Source: Bacteroidales bacterium Bact_09 | GTDB taxonomy: Bacteria > Bacteroidota > Bacteroidia > Bacteroidales > UBA932 | Assembly (NCBI GenBank): GCA_001603455.1 | Contig: LUZA01000029.1 | Span: 1 to 64,000 of the forward strand | DNA length: 64,000 nucleotides | Direction: 5' to 3' | Shown: in pieces, positions 36,104 to 45,732 of the stretch | How the letters are laid out: the number at the start of each line of letters is the position of its first letter | Numbering within the stretch: the stretch's first letter is position 1 | Notes under the pieces: model-generated | Seen by the model: the letters and a program-made list of their open reading frames with translations, nothing else | The model's database searches: none | Told to the model about the DNA's origin: nothing | Made by a program: the position numbers and the translations under genes

Positions 36104-36846
36104 CAATGAAAATCAGAAACATACTTATTTCACAACCCACTCCCAACGGATGTTCCCCCTATGTAGAAATCAAAGAGAAATTTGGTCTGAACATTGACTT
36201 CATTCCGTTTATTCGTGTCGCGGGGCTGTCGGCCAAAGATTTCAGAATACAACGGATCAACATACTGGATCATACAGCGGTTGTTTTCACTTCCCGTTCT
36301 GCCATCGATTCGTTTTTTCATCTTAGCGAAGAAATGCGTATCACCATACCGGAAACCATGAAGTATTTCTGCATGACGGAAGCCGTTGCCTTCTACCTGC
36401 AAAAATATATCGTTTACAGAAAAAGAAAAATCTTCTCTGGTAAAGGGAATATTCCGTCTCTGGTAGAAACCATAAACCCTAAGCACAAGAACGAAGTGTT
36501 CCTCCTTACCCTTGCAGACTGCTATAATCCGGAATTGCCTCTTGCTTTTGAAAAGGCAGGGCTTAAATTCACCAAGGCCATCCTTACGCGTACCATCATG
36601 GAAGATTTGTCGGGAGTTGATCTGAAAAAATACCAGATGCTGGTGTTTTATTCTCCGGCAGACGTACGCTCCTTGCTGGAGAATTTTCCGGACTTCAAAC
36701 AAAATAGCGTCTTGTTTGGGACCTTTGGTAATGCTACTGCCACGGCCTTGAAAGAAGCCAGTCTTCAAGCTTGTTTTGAAGCTCCCACACCGGAAGCCCC
36801 ATCTATTGCACGGGCCCTGATGCTTTACCTGGAAAAGAATAAGTGA
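36100..36846 (+). CDS. hemD: Uroporphyrinogen-III synthase family protein
   Basis: 248 residues with the two-domain HemD pattern: NILISQPTP at the N-terminus, VVFTSRSAIDSFF (about 64-77), then the second domain with LVFYSPADVRSLLENFP and FGTFGNATATALKEASLQACFEAPTPEAPSIARAL. It cyclises hydroxymethylbilane to uroporphyrinogen III. The bacteroidotal versions are very divergent, so activity is likely but not certain. The start overlaps DUF4271 and a lipoprotein gene begins 2 bases after the stop. Confidence 0.85.
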   Translation: MTMKIRNILISQPTPNGCSPYVEIKEKFGLNIDFIPFIRVAGLSAKDFRIQRINILDHTAVVFTSRSAIDSFFHLSEEMRITIPETMKYFCMTEAVAFYLQKYIVYRKRKIFSGKGNIPSLVETINPKHKNEVFLLTLADCYNPELPLAFEKAGLKFTKAILTRTIMEDLSGVDLKKYQMLVFYSPADVRSLLENFPDFKQNSVLFGTFGNATATALKEASLQACFEAPTPEAPSIARALMLYLEKNK

Positions 36847-36848
36847 TT

Positions 36849-37241
36849 ATGAAACGGACAATACGTCTGTACTTAATCTTTCTTTTGGCCATAATGACCG
36901 TTTCCTGCCAGAAGAATTTCAATCATTACAGGGAACTGGCCTATGGCAAGTGGGAACTCGTCTCTGTTGACGGGAAAGCTCCTCTGGTCCCCGAACAGCT
37001 TTATTTCAAAACAAGTTCTTCTGTAACCCTGATCCGGGAAGGGGCTTCTTACGACGGGCAGTATGAATTTTATTGCGATGTACTGAGCACTTATTTCGAG
37101 ACGTACCAGAACCTGTTCCAGGAATGGCGCGTAGACACCATGAAAGATTCCCTGATGCGTGCTATCGTGGAGTTTGGACTGATGAACGGTGATTCCCTGG
37201 ATACGGGTGCTGTACTGGAATACAGAAAACTTCCGTTATGA
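36849..37241 (+). CDS. Small lipoprotein of unknown function
   Basis: 130 residues from ATG 36849 (a GTG two codons earlier is possible). It has an SPII signal: MKRTIRLYLIFLLAIMTVSC, with lipidated Cys. The mature part begins with a segment GKWELVSVDGKAPL like the first strand of lipocalin-like domains found in Bacteroidota lipoproteins. No function can be given. Its stop overlaps the rnpA start (ATGA). Confidence 0.8.
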   Translation: MKRTIRLYLIFLLAIMTVSCQKNFNHYRELAYGKWELVSVDGKAPLVPEQLYFKTSSSVTLIREGASYDGQYEFYCDVLSTYFETYQNLFQEWRVDTMKDSLMRAIVEFGLMNGDSLDTGAVLEYRKLPL

Positions 37242-37672
37242 AAACGGATACTGACTGCACATTTCCCAAAAAAATGCGGCTTTCTTCCAGAAAAGAGATC
37301 GAATCCCTATTCTCCGGAGCGGGGTCTTTTATAGTAGGTCCTTTCCGTGTTTTTTACCGCGCTTTCAGGATGAAGGAGAACTATCCCGCCCCTTGTAGCA
37401 TGACCATTGCCGTACCCAAAAAACATATCAGATCCGCTGTGAAGAGAAATCTGATCAAGCGACGCACCCGGGAATCTTTCCGGCTGCATTATGCCCGATT
37501 ACTGAAACCTGCCCTTACAGGCAGTGGAACAAGGCTTATTTTTTTATGCATATATTTGCCTCATGAAGTCAAACCCTTCGACCTTCTGGAAACTAAAATG
37601 CAGGTATTGCTGGAGCATTTTTCTAAAATGCTTGAAAAAGGGTTTGACCTTTCCCCTGATCCTGCTGGTTAA
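37238..37672 (+). CDS. rnpA: Ribonuclease P protein component
   Basis: 144 residues. Typical features: [18 protein letters not shown] near the N-terminus and the RNA-binding RNR motif region [21 protein letters not shown] (about 67-87). It helps RNase P RNA to remove 5' leaders of pre-tRNAs. It overlaps yidD by about 110 bases, an arrangement common in Bacteroidota. rpmH is not next to it. Confidence 0.93.
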   Translation: MKTDTDCTFPKKMRLSSRKEIESLFSGAGSFIVGPFRVFYRAFRMKENYPAPCSMTIAVPKKHIRSAVKRNLIKRRTRESFRLHYARLLKPALTGSGTRLIFLCIYLPHEVKPFDLLETKMQVLLEHFSKMLEKGFDLSPDPAG

Positions 37673-37853
37673 ATGCTATCAACTCTGCATATCTCCTTTT
37701 ACACCTCCTTCCTGCCGCTTCACACCAACCTGTTCCCGGTATGCCATCGAGGCTCTGCGCAGGTATGGACCGTTCAAAGGCCTGTACCTGGCCATATGGC
37801 GATTTCTCCGTTGTAATCCCTGGGGAAGCAGCGGTTATGATCCGGTACCCTGA
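37563..37853 (+). CDS. yidD: Membrane protein insertion efficiency factor YidD
   Basis: Up to 96 residues from ATG 37563; a TTG at 37632 (giving about 73 residues, nearer the family length) is an alternative start. The conserved core is clear: [28 protein letters not shown], then [24 protein letters not shown]. It aids YidC-dependent membrane insertion. It lies inside the 3' part of rnpA in another frame and converges with uvrC, sharing 19 bases. Confidence 0.88.
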   Translation: MKSNPSTFWKLKCRYCWSIFLKCLKKGLTFPLILLVKCYQLCISPFTPPSCRFTPTCSRYAIEALRRYGPFKGLYLAIWRFLRCNPWGSSGYDPVP

Positions 37854-39658
37854 TTTACTGTAAATTCTTTGATCTTCACAGCAAGTTTTGCCGGAACGAT
37901 CCGGGCAAGCTCTTCTTCCGTCGCCAGGGCTATCTGTTTGAGGCTTCCAAAATGACCAAGCAGTTTTTCCATTGTCCGGGGACCGATACCCGGTATATCC
38001 AGTAAAGCAGACCGGGTAAAACCGGCACTGCGTTTTTTTCTGTGAAAAGTGATTCCAAAACGGTGTGCCTCGTTGCGTAACTGCATCAGCAACCTTAACG
38101 AAGAGGAATTCTTATCCAGGAACAAAGGGGTTCTGTCAGTTGCAAGATAGATCTCCTCCAGCCTTTTGGCCAGACCGACCACAGTAATTCTTTCCGCAAG
38201 TCCCAGTCCGTCCAGTACATTGAAAGCGGCTGACAGCTGGCCTTTTCCCCCGTCTATAACAACCAGCTGGGGCAGCGGGCTGCCTTCGCTCTGAAGACGG
38301 CTGTAACGGCGTGTAACGACTTCTGTCATAGATGCAAAATCATCGGGTCCTTCAACACTTTTTATGGCAAAATGACGGTAATCCTTTTTGCTCGGAATCC
38401 CGTTCCTGAATACGACACAAGCCGCTACCGGATGGCTCCCCTGCAGGTTAGAATTGTCAAAACATTCAATGTGTAAGGGCAATACATTCATGCGTAGGTC
38501 CTCTTTCAGCCGGGTAAGCATTTTCTGTGTCTTTTGCTCCCGTACGGTTCTCTTGTCCCGGGATTCCATCAGATGTAATTGTTCCGTCCTGTAATTGCCT
38601 GCATTGCGCATACTTAGCGATACAAGTGTTTGTTTATCTCCTTTTTTGGGAACATGTACCTTGTTGTTCCCCGGAATAGCTTCGGGGAGGAACGGGACAA
38701 TAATCTCCCTGGACAACCCCCCCTGTTGTTCTTTCATTCCGGCCATAAACAGGCTCAGTACCGCAGCGGGATCTTCCTCTATCTGTAATTTGTATTTCAC
38801 ATTCAGGGACTGTATGACGGCACCGCCGGAAACACGCAGAAAATTTCCAAAAGCCATGGATGAAGGGGTGTCAACTACCAGGCTGAATACATCCACATCG
38901 GATATGCGGGGACTTACGATCACCGACCTGGCCTGATACCGTGTCAATGCTTCCCACTGTTCCTTGAATTTTTGAGCCTGTTCAAAATTGAGCGTCCGGA
39001 CAGCCGTTTGCATCTGTTCTTCCAATATTTTACGCACCGAGGCCACGTCTCCCTTGAGGATACTGACTACTGACCGTATATAGCCATCATAATCCTGGGC
39101 CGATTCTTCCCCTGTACAGGGTGCCTTACAACGGCCGATATGTGCCTGCAGGCATTTTTTGTATTTACCCGCAGCTATCGCCTGTGGCACCAAGTGTAGT
39201 GAACAGGTACGCAGCGGGTACAGGGTATGCAGCAGTTGCAGCAGCTGTTTGCAATAATAAACGCTTGTATAGGGTCCGAAATACAGAGAACCGTCCCTGA
39301 TCATCCTTCTTGTCTGCATAACGCGGGGAAAGGACTCGTCTTTTACGCATATCCAGGGAAATGTTTTGTCATCCTTGAGCAAAATATTATACCTGGGCTG
39401 TATGGTCTTGATCAGGTTGTTCTCCAGCAGCAGGGCATCGCTTTCAGTTTCCACCACTGTGTATTCGAGCGATTGGACCTGGCTGACCATTCGCCGTGTT
39501 TTTACCGATAAGTTCCTGCCTGCCGTAAAATACTGTAATACGCGCTTTTTCAGGTCTTTTGCCTTTCCCACATAGATCACATTACCGTCCTTGTTCAAGA
39601 ACCTGTACACTCCGCACTGATGGGGTAAAAGAGCTAATTGGTCAGCCATGTTAATCAT
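37835..39658 (-). CDS. uvrC: Excinuclease ABC subunit C
   Basis: 607 residues; ATG 39649 ([15 protein letters not shown]) is an alternative start. Domains: GIY-YIG nuclease ([26 protein letters not shown], about 15-40), cysteine-rich linker ([18 protein letters not shown]), UVR motif (about 195-230), RNase H-like second nuclease domain ([21 protein letters not shown]) and a C-terminal helix-hairpin-helix ([21 protein letters not shown]). It makes both incisions in nucleotide excision repair. Confidence 0.96.
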   Translation of the reverse strand: MINMADQLALLPHQCGVYRFLNKDGNVIYVGKAKDLKKRVLQYFTAGRNLSVKTRRMVSQVQSLEYTVVETESDALLLENNLIKTIQPRYNILLKDDKTFPWICVKDESFPRVMQTRRMIRDGSLYFGPYTSVYYCKQLLQLLHTLYPLRTCSLHLVPQAIAAGKYKKCLQAHIGRCKAPCTGEESAQDYDGYIRSVVSILKGDVASVRKILEEQMQTAVRTLNFEQAQKFKEQWEALTRYQARSVIVSPRISDVDVFSLVVDTPSSMAFGNFLRVSGGAVIQSLNVKYKLQIEEDPAAVLSLFMAGMKEQQGGLSREIIVPFLPEAIPGNNKVHVPKKGDKQTLVSLSMRNAGNYRTEQLHLMESRDKRTVREQKTQKMLTRLKEDLRMNVLPLHIECFDNSNLQGSHPVAACVVFRNGIPSKKDYRHFAIKSVEGPDDFASMTEVVTRRYSRLQSEGSPLPQLVVIDGGKGQLSAAFNVLDGLGLAERITVVGLAKRLEEIYLATDRTPLFLDKNSSSLRLLMQLRNEAHRFGITFHRKKRSAGFTRSALLDIPGIGPRTMEKLLGHFGSLKQIALATEEELARIVPAKLAVKIKEFTVNQGTGS

Positions 39659-39675
39659 TACGTTGTAAAATTACA

Positions 39676-39683
39676 TATATTTG
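39676..39683 (+). promoter_or_regulatory. -7 promoter element (TATATTTG) of the acyltransferase/tadA unit
   Basis: Exact TAnnTTTG, 11 bases before the ATG at 39695; it rules out the TTG at 39638. Confidence 0.55.
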
Positions 39684-39694
39684 CCAAACCATTT

Positions 39695-41479
39695 ATGAAA
39701 AAACTGATAGAAACAAAAGATCTGCGACAGGTCTTCGGAGAAAAATCGGTTGTGGGTTTTTTTCTGGCACCGGCCCTGATGAAACTGATGAAGCTTGACA
39801 AGATCAACAAGCTTTATAACAAGGTAGCAGACTTTCAGGGCCGTGATTGTCTCGAGGCTTTTCTGGCCGAGATGCGCATTACTTACGAAATACCTTCCAC
39901 AGATCTGGCCAACCTTCCCAAGGAGGGGCCTTTCATAACCGTATCGAATCACGCTTACGGCGGCCTGGACGGAATCATCCTGATGCATCTTGTATCAGAG
40001 GAAAGGCCTGATTTAAAGGTTATCGTTAATTTTTTGTTGTCGCGTATTAAACCGTTGCAGAATTTCTTCTTACCTGTCAATGCTTTTGATAAAAACGTAT
40101 CTTCCCGTTCCAGCATCAAAGGGATCCGCCTTGCCAAAGAATGCCTGCAAAAAGGCAAACCCTTGGGTCTTTTCCCTGCCGGAGAAGTATCTCACATAGG
40201 ACCTTCAGGACAGGTGGAAGACCTTCCCTGGCATACCCCGATAGTCAAATTTATTCTGAATGCCAGTGTTCCTGTGGTCCCTATTTATTTTGAAGGACAT
40301 AATTCGGCCCGTTTCATGCGCAGGGCAAAGATCCATCCCCTGTTGCAGACAGCCAGTCTTCCGGCGGAAGTCTTGAACAAAAAAGGACAGCGGATTTCTA
40401 TCCGGATCGGGGCGCCCGTGAGCGTAGCAGAACAACAACGCTATACAGACTATAAAGAGCTGGGGAATTACCTACGTGCACGGACCTATGCGCTGGCTGC
40501 CAATATAGAAAAGGATGACAAATACAAAGGTCTGGAAAATGCTTCGCCCATAGCACCGGCCAAGCAACACGAACTTGCTGCCAGAGAGATAGAACAATTG
40601 CCTTCCCGAAGCTGTCTTTTCAGAATCAATAATTTTGCCGCTTATTTTGCTCCTTATTCCTTTATCCCCAATATCATGTACGAGATCGGACGCAAAAGGG
40701 AGGAGGCTTTCCGTACCGTGGGAGAAGGGACTTACCAGCCACTGGACCTGGATACCTTCGACAGGAATTACCACCACCTGATCCTGTGGGATACAGACAA
40801 AAAAGCCATCGTGGGGGCATACCGCATAGGCATGGGCGCCAACTTGATGAAACGTTTTGGGGTAATGGGATTCTACAATAGCACGCTTTTTAAGTTTGAT
40901 CAAAAATTTGAACCGGTTCTGAATCAAAGCATGGAACTGGGAAGGGCTTTCATCAGCCACGAATACCGTTACGAGGCCATACCCATGATGCTTCTTTTCA
41001 AGGGTTTGTTCCACATCATGCTCCGCAACGAAGAGTACCGCTATTTCATAGGACCGGTAAGCATTTCGTCCTGGTATCCCAAATTGTATCAATCCCTGAT
41101 ACATAAATACATCATGGAACACCATAGCATCATGGATTATCACGATTGTGTCCATCCCAGAATACCATTCAACCCTGATTTTGGACTGGTAGATCCCAGC
41201 GTGTTGTTGCGCGATGTTCAGACACCCGAACAGCTTGACCGGCTGCTGATGCGCATGAGCAACAGGCAATACCGTCTTCCTTCACTGGTCAAGCGGTATC
41301 TGAAACTGAACGCAAAAGTGGTTGTGTTCAATATAGACAGGGAATTTAACGATTCCCTTGACGGATTCATCGTATGTGACGTTTTCGATGTCTCTAAAGA
41401 AGAGCTAATTATGGTAACCAAGGATATTTCCGATCCTTCCATAATCGAAAAGCGATTTGGAAAACACCTCACAAGATAA
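39695..41479 (+). CDS. Bifunctional aminolipid acyltransferase (PlsC-like plus OlsB-like; GlsF/OlsF type)
   Basis: 594 residues from ATG placed just after a promoter element. The N-terminal half is a PlsC-type O-acyltransferase with NHAYGGLDG (His86, Asp92), PAGEVSH and VPVVPIYFEG. The C-terminal half, from about 340, resembles OlsB-type N-acyltransferases of the GNAT fold (LILWDTDKKAIVGAYRIGMG, FYNSTLFKFDQ, ELGRAFI, YRYFIGPVSISSWYPKLYQSLI). The fused OlsF/GlsF proteins make ornithine or glycine lipids by N- then O-acylation of an amino acid. In Bacteroidota glycine lipids are likely; the head group is inferred. It overlaps tadA by 23 bases. Confidence 0.82.
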   Translation: MKKLIETKDLRQVFGEKSVVGFFLAPALMKLMKLDKINKLYNKVADFQGRDCLEAFLAEMRITYEIPSTDLANLPKEGPFITVSNHAYGGLDGIILMHLVSEERPDLKVIVNFLLSRIKPLQNFFLPVNAFDKNVSSRSSIKGIRLAKECLQKGKPLGLFPAGEVSHIGPSGQVEDLPWHTPIVKFILNASVPVVPIYFEGHNSARFMRRAKIHPLLQTASLPAEVLNKKGQRISIRIGAPVSVAEQQRYTDYKELGNYLRARTYALAANIEKDDKYKGLENASPIAPAKQHELAAREIEQLPSRSCLFRINNFAAYFAPYSFIPNIMYEIGRKREEAFRTVGEGTYQPLDLDTFDRNYHHLILWDTDKKAIVGAYRIGMGANLMKRFGVMGFYNSTLFKFDQKFEPVLNQSMELGRAFISHEYRYEAIPMMLLFKGLFHIMLRNEEYRYFIGPVSISSWYPKLYQSLIHKYIMEHHSIMDYHDCVHPRIPFNPDFGLVDPSVLLRDVQTPEQLDRLLMRMSNRQYRLPSLVKRYLKLNAKVVVFNIDREFNDSLDGFIVCDVFDVSKEELIMVTKDISDPSIIEKRFGKHLTR

Positions 41480-41900
41480 GTATTATATGCAAAAAGCCCT
41501 GGAAGAGGCGTATGCAGCCCGCGGAAAAGACGAGATTCCCGTGGGAGCGGTTATCGTGTGCCGTGGAAAGATCATCGCCAGGACACACAATCTTACTGAA
41601 ACCCTGAACGATCCCACTGCCCATGCCGAAATGCAGGCCATTACGGCTGCATGTAATGCACTGGGAGGAAAATGCCTTGACCAATGCACCATGTACGTAA
41701 CATTAGAACCCTGTGTGATGTGCGCCGGAGCCAGCTCCTGGGCCCAATTGGGTCGCCTGGTGTATGCAGCATCTGACCCCAAAAAGGGTTTTTCCCTCTA
41801 TTCTGACAAGATACTCCACCCAAAAACAGAAGTATCAGCCGGTTTAATGGCTGACCTGGCAAAAAAGTTGTTGAAAGATTTTTTTGCTGGGAAACGCTAA
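41457..41900 (+). CDS. tadA: tRNA-specific adenosine deaminase
   Basis: 147 residues from TTG 41457, which keeps the family-typical N-terminus DKYYMQKALEEAYAA; ATG 41487 would remove ten residues. Zinc site: H56-A-E58 in AHAEMQ and C86/C89 in LEPCVMCAG. It converts adenosine 34 to inosine in tRNA-Arg(ACG). Its stop is followed by the promoter and two genes for tRNA-Gln. Confidence 0.92.
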   Translation: MENTSQDKYYMQKALEEAYAARGKDEIPVGAVIVCRGKIIARTHNLTETLNDPTAHAEMQAITAACNALGGKCLDQCTMYVTLEPCVMCAGASSWAQLGRLVYAASDPKKGFSLYSDKILHPKTEVSAGLMADLAKKLLKDFFAGKR

Positions 41901-41913
41901 TGTTATATCTTTG
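41883..41913 (+). promoter_or_regulatory. Promoter of the tRNA-Gln pair (TTTG, 19 bases, TATCTTTG)
   Basis: TTTG, 19 bases, TATCTTTG: an exact match to the Bacteroidota housekeeping pattern, partly inside the end of tadA. The predicted transcription start falls a few bases before the first tRNA. Confidence 0.85.
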
Positions 41914-41924
41914 CACCCTCCGAT

Positions 41925-41995
41925 TGAGCTATGGTGTAATGGTAGCACTACAGATTTTGGTTCTGTCTGTCTAGGTTCGAATCCTGGTAGCTCAA
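41925..41995 (+). tRNA. tRNA-Gln (UUG)
   Basis: Acceptor TGAGCTA pairs with TAGCTCA; U1-A72 is a glutamine tRNA feature. Anticodon stem ACAGA/TCTGT, loop TTTTGGT with anticodon TTG at 41957-41959; T loop TTCGAAT. CCA is not encoded. Confidence 0.95.
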
Positions 41996-42002
41996 CAAAC
42001 AC

Positions 42003-42073
42003 TGAGCTATGGTGTAATGGTAGCACTACAGATTCTGGCTCTGTCGGTCCGGGTTCGAGTCCTGGTAGCTCAA
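42003..42073 (+). tRNA. tRNA-Gln (CUG)
   Basis: Same body as the preceding gene with six base differences in 71. Anticodon stem ACAGA/TCTGT, loop TTCTGGC with anticodon CTG at 42035-42037; T loop TTCGAGT. Only 7 bases separate the two, so they are probably cotranscribed. Confidence 0.95.
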
Positions 42074-42088
42074 CTCCAGACAATCAGT

Positions 42089-42096
42089 TAACTTTA
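42089..42096 (+). promoter_or_regulatory. Possible -7 element (TAACTTTA) before the metallopeptidase/barrel gene
   Basis: One base off TAnnTTTG and 4 bases before the ATG; similar to the short-leader arrangement elsewhere. Transcription from the tRNA promoter is also possible. Confidence 0.3.
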
Positions 42097-42100
42097 CAAA

Positions 42101-45010
42101 ATGAACAGACTGGTTGTATTTTTTTCCCTTACCTGTTGCCTGGCTGGGTCGTCCATAACGGCAAGCGGCCAGTATTACAGAACGGGTGAGGATCCTGCCC
42201 GCCTGAAATGGAACAGCATACAGACAGCCCGTTTTCAGATCATTTATCCCCGGGGCATCGATTCACTGGCATTCCGTTATGCCTGGTTGCTGGAACAGAC
42301 AGTACAGCCAGTCATGTCTTCGCTCCGTGCAAAAAGTCCCTCCATCCCTGTTCTGATAAAGCCTTACGACATTAATAGCAATGGAATGGTGGTCTGGGCA
42401 CCCAAAAGAATAGAGCTGAAAACAACACCTCCCCCGGAAGGCACACTTCACAATTGGGAAAAGCAGCTTGTGCTCCACGAAACAAGACATGTGGCACAAA
42501 TGCAACGCGCCGGGGAGCGATTTTTCCGGATTTTGGGATGGTTTCTGGGACAACAGTCAGAAGGGATAGCGGTGGGACTTTATTTCCCAAGATGGCTACT
42601 GGAGGGAGATGCTGTCATTACAGAAACACTATTATCAAGAGCGGGAAGGGGCCGGGAGGCTTCTTTTCTGATGCCTTACAAAGCCTATTTCGCGCAAGAT
42701 AAATCTTTTTCATACGATAAATGGCGTTACGGTTCATTCCGGCATTATGTACCGAATCACTATGCGCTGGGTTACATGAAACTCTCCGTTGCACAATACT
42801 ATTCAGGAGAAGAAGCACTGGACCGCATATTCACCGATATCACCAAATATTCTTTCTGGCCTTTTGTTTATAGTAATACCTTCCGGAGAAATTATGGACA
42901 TTATGCAGTAAAACTGTGGGAACCGGCCATTGAATTCTACAAAGGTGTCTGGAAAGAACAAGATGCCCGGAAGGCCCCTTTTTATGAAGGCCTTCAGATA
43001 AACAGGCCTGTTAAAGATTTTGTACACTACAGTTCTCCTACCCTTGCACTGCACAAAGACGGCAGCCATGTTCTGTATGCCGTGAAATCTTCCCTTTCAC
43101 AAACAAAAAGGCTGGTTCGTTTCCCGCAGGAAGCCGGAACCAAGGAACAACCAGTCTGCCTGCTGGGACAGATCAATTCGGCCTTGAGAACGGCCGGCCC
43201 TTATCTCTACTGGAGCGAGACGGTAAGCGGGCACCGCTGGGCTCATGAGAACTTTTCTGTGATCATGAGCTATAACACCGTAACGGGAAAAAAGAACATG
43301 CTTCTGCCCCGAACCCGTTATTTTAATCCCACACCATGTCACGACGGTCTTTTTCTTGCTGTTGTGCATTACCCGCCGCAGGGAGGGTCGGAGCTTCACC
43401 TGCTGGATCCCCAGACAGGCCAAATCCTGGAAAAACACATCGCCCCCGGGGGAGAACAAATGGCCGATATCGCCTGGACTGACAACAACACCTTGTTCCT
43501 GCTGATGATCGGTGAAAAAGGCACCGGGATCTACCGCCTGGACAGAAGATCCGGGAGCTGGAAAACCGTTCTTCCCCCGACTTTCCATTCTCTTACAGGA
43601 CTACAGGAAGCCGATGGTCTACTGTATTTTAAAAGTGACAGGCTCCGGAATACGGACAATATCTACAGCCTGGATCCGGAAAACGGGCAGGTCCTGCAAC
43701 TGACAAACGTTCGTTTCGGGGCTTTTGACCCATTTCCCTCAGGCAGGGATTGTGGCCGTTTCTTGTATTATGTCAATTATACAGCACAGGGTTACCAGCT
43801 TACCCGGTTGCATCCGGACAGTCTGCTGAACAGGCCTGCAGACTTGCCGGCACATCAGCAAGATCCTTTTATCCTGGCTTCCCGGTCGGATTTCAACATC
43901 GACACCCTGTGCGTACCGGAGGAATTGTCCTATCCGGTAACAAAATATAGTAAATTCCTCAACATGTTCCGGATCCATTCCTGGATGCCGTTCTACTTTA
44001 ATTACAACGACATCGCAAATTTCACCTTTCAACATTATTATCAGACCATAGCCCCCGGAGTAACGATCATGTCCCAAAATACACTGGGGACATTGACTTC
44101 GACCCTGGGGTATTCCTACCACAAGGGATTCCACGCCGGCCATCTGAAGATGAACTTTTCCGGATGGCTGCCAGTTTTTTCCCTGCGACTGGATGTGAAT
44201 GACAGATTCAAAACAAACACCTTTATAAGTCCGGACAACGACAATGGAGGATACAAATGGGTTTCCGACACCCTGGCTTTACCACACCTGGAGGCATCCC
44301 TGCAGGCATACATCCCCTTTACATTTCATCGCCACGGATGGCAGCGCGGGTTTGTGCCTTCTGTCAGATACTGGTTTTCGAACGACACTTACCGGCTTCC
44401 CTGCGGGAAGGGGGATATCCCAAATCAGATATTCCAGGCTGGCATCCAGTATTATCAAATGGTAAACCGTTCTGTACGGGATATATTTCCCCGCCTGGGT
44501 TTCGGGCTGAATGTCCAAACTTCTTTTTCTCCCGGGTCCGTAACATTTTTCACGAATATTCTGTATTTACAAGCTTACGGATACCTGCCCGGAGTCCTCT
44601 GCAACCAAGCCTTTAAATGGAATGTGGGGTGGCAAAGACAGGAAATGAAAGACCGTTATTTTTACCTGGGGACGTTTATCCGGCCTCCGCGCGGCATGGC
44701 AGATAAGGTCCTTGCCCCGGAAACTTTTACGGCTTCTTTAGATTATGCCATTCCGGTCTGGGTCGGTGATCCGTCAATCCCGGACATTATATATATCAAA
44801 CGCCTACAACTGATTCCGTTTGCCGACTACTTGCAGACCCTGCAGCAGGATGGAACAAAAAACAGGTACTGGTCTGCCGGGACAGACTTGCTAATGGATT
44901 TCCATCTTTTCCGGATCGGTGTCATGCTCACAGCCGGCGTACGTTACGCATATACCTGTGATAAGAAGCACCATTTTGAATTTTTATTTTCATTTCCAGC
45001 TTTTAATTGA
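42101..45010 (+). CDS. HExxH metallopeptidase-like protein with propeller and predicted outer-membrane barrel
   Basis: 969 residues with a signal peptide ending near TASGQ. Zinc site: H126-E-T-R-H130 (LVLHETRHVAQMQ) and E168 in RWLLEGDAVITE. The middle region shows propeller-like repeats (LHKDGSHVLYAVKSS, NTLFLLMIGEKGTGIYRLDRRSG, LLYFKSDRLRNTDNIYSLD), and the last about 330 residues alternate like a beta-barrel, ending FEFLFSFPAFN. Same order of domains as the protein at 11.9 kb but with little obvious sequence identity. pnuC follows after 6 bases. Activity and substrate are unknown. Confidence 0.72.
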   Translation: MNRLVVFFSLTCCLAGSSITASGQYYRTGEDPARLKWNSIQTARFQIIYPRGIDSLAFRYAWLLEQTVQPVMSSLRAKSPSIPVLIKPYDINSNGMVVWAPKRIELKTTPPPEGTLHNWEKQLVLHETRHVAQMQRAGERFFRILGWFLGQQSEGIAVGLYFPRWLLEGDAVITETLLSRAGRGREASFLMPYKAYFAQDKSFSYDKWRYGSFRHYVPNHYALGYMKLSVAQYYSGEEALDRIFTDITKYSFWPFVYSNTFRRNYGHYAVKLWEPAIEFYKGVWKEQDARKAPFYEGLQINRPVKDFVHYSSPTLALHKDGSHVLYAVKSSLSQTKRLVRFPQEAGTKEQPVCLLGQINSALRTAGPYLYWSETVSGHRWAHENFSVIMSYNTVTGKKNMLLPRTRYFNPTPCHDGLFLAVVHYPPQGGSELHLLDPQTGQILEKHIAPGGEQMADIAWTDNNTLFLLMIGEKGTGIYRLDRRSGSWKTVLPPTFHSLTGLQEADGLLYFKSDRLRNTDNIYSLDPENGQVLQLTNVRFGAFDPFPSGRDCGRFLYYVNYTAQGYQLTRLHPDSLLNRPADLPAHQQDPFILASRSDFNIDTLCVPEELSYPVTKYSKFLNMFRIHSWMPFYFNYNDIANFTFQHYYQTIAPGVTIMSQNTLGTLTSTLGYSYHKGFHAGHLKMNFSGWLPVFSLRLDVNDRFKTNTFISPDNDNGGYKWVSDTLALPHLEASLQAYIPFTFHRHGWQRGFVPSVRYWFSNDTYRLPCGKGDIPNQIFQAGIQYYQMVNRSVRDIFPRLGFGLNVQTSFSPGSVTFFTNILYLQAYGYLPGVLCNQAFKWNVGWQRQEMKDRYFYLGTFIRPPRGMADKVLAPETFTASLDYAIPVWVGDPSIPDIIYIKRLQLIPFADYLQTLQQDGTKNRYWSAGTDLLMDFHLFRIGVMLTAGVRYAYTCDKKHHFEFLFSFPAFN

Positions 45011-45016
45011 TCTTTC

Positions 45017-45709
45017 ATGAAATTTCTCCGTTTTTTCTCCCCTTACGAATGGTTCCTGCTAATAGCCATCGTTACCCTGAATTTTGTCGTGTTTTTTATT
45101 ACGGGAGAATGGGACATGTTATCGACTGTTGCTACTGTTTCGGGTGTTCTGTGTGTAGTATTGGTTGCAAAGGGACATATATCTAATTACCTCTTCGGAC
45201 TGATTCAGGTTAGCCTTTATACCTACCTTTCTTGGGGCGTGGGCTATTGGGGGGAAGTGGTACTTAACGGACTGTATTATGTTCCCATGCAGTTCATCGG
45301 TTTTTTCATGTGGCGAAAACGAACCCGAGAAGGAAGCCGGACGTGCGTCAGGGCAAAAAACCTGACAGAAAGGCAAAGGCTTGTATTGTTTATCGTATGT
45401 GCGGCATTGATAGCCTTAGGCGGATTTGTTCTTAAGTATTACGGAGATCCCGCCCCTTTCCTTGATTCCACCACAACTTTCCTTTCCATTGTCGCCATGT
45501 TCCTCATGGTTAAAACATATTCCGAACAATGGTATTTGTGGATCACCGTCAATGTGGCGACCATCATTATGTGGGGCATGGCCTATTTCCGGGAGGGACA
45601 GGCCAGTCATCTGATCATTGCTTCTATGTGGTGTGTTTACCTGCTCAATTCCGTTCACGGTCTGTTCGTGTGGAAAAAGGCTGCCAAAACGACTTCGCTG
45701 ACAAATTGA
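45017..45709 (+). CDS. pnuC: Nicotinamide riboside transporter PnuC
   Basis: 230 residues with about seven membrane segments. PnuC signs: ISNYLFGLIQVSLYTYLSWGVGYWGEVVLNGLYYVPMQFIGFFMWRKR and the C-terminal QWYLWITVNVATIIMWG. It takes up nicotinamide riboside for NAD synthesis by facilitated diffusion. A second member, of which only the C-terminal part is in view, lies at the right edge of the window. Confidence 0.9.
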   Translation: MKFLRFFSPYEWFLLIAIVTLNFVVFFITGEWDMLSTVATVSGVLCVVLVAKGHISNYLFGLIQVSLYTYLSWGVGYWGEVVLNGLYYVPMQFIGFFMWRKRTREGSRTCVRAKNLTERQRLVLFIVCAALIALGGFVLKYYGDPAPFLDSTTTFLSIVAMFLMVKTYSEQWYLWITVNVATIIMWGMAYFREGQASHLIIASMWCVYLLNSVHGLFVWKKAAKTTSLTN

Positions 45710-45732
45710 CAGATTTCCTGCCGTGGCATTGA

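Noticed and set aside
40472..41269. 265-codon open frame on the minus strand
   Set aside because: Antisense to the aminolipid acyltransferase gene without any recognisable feature.
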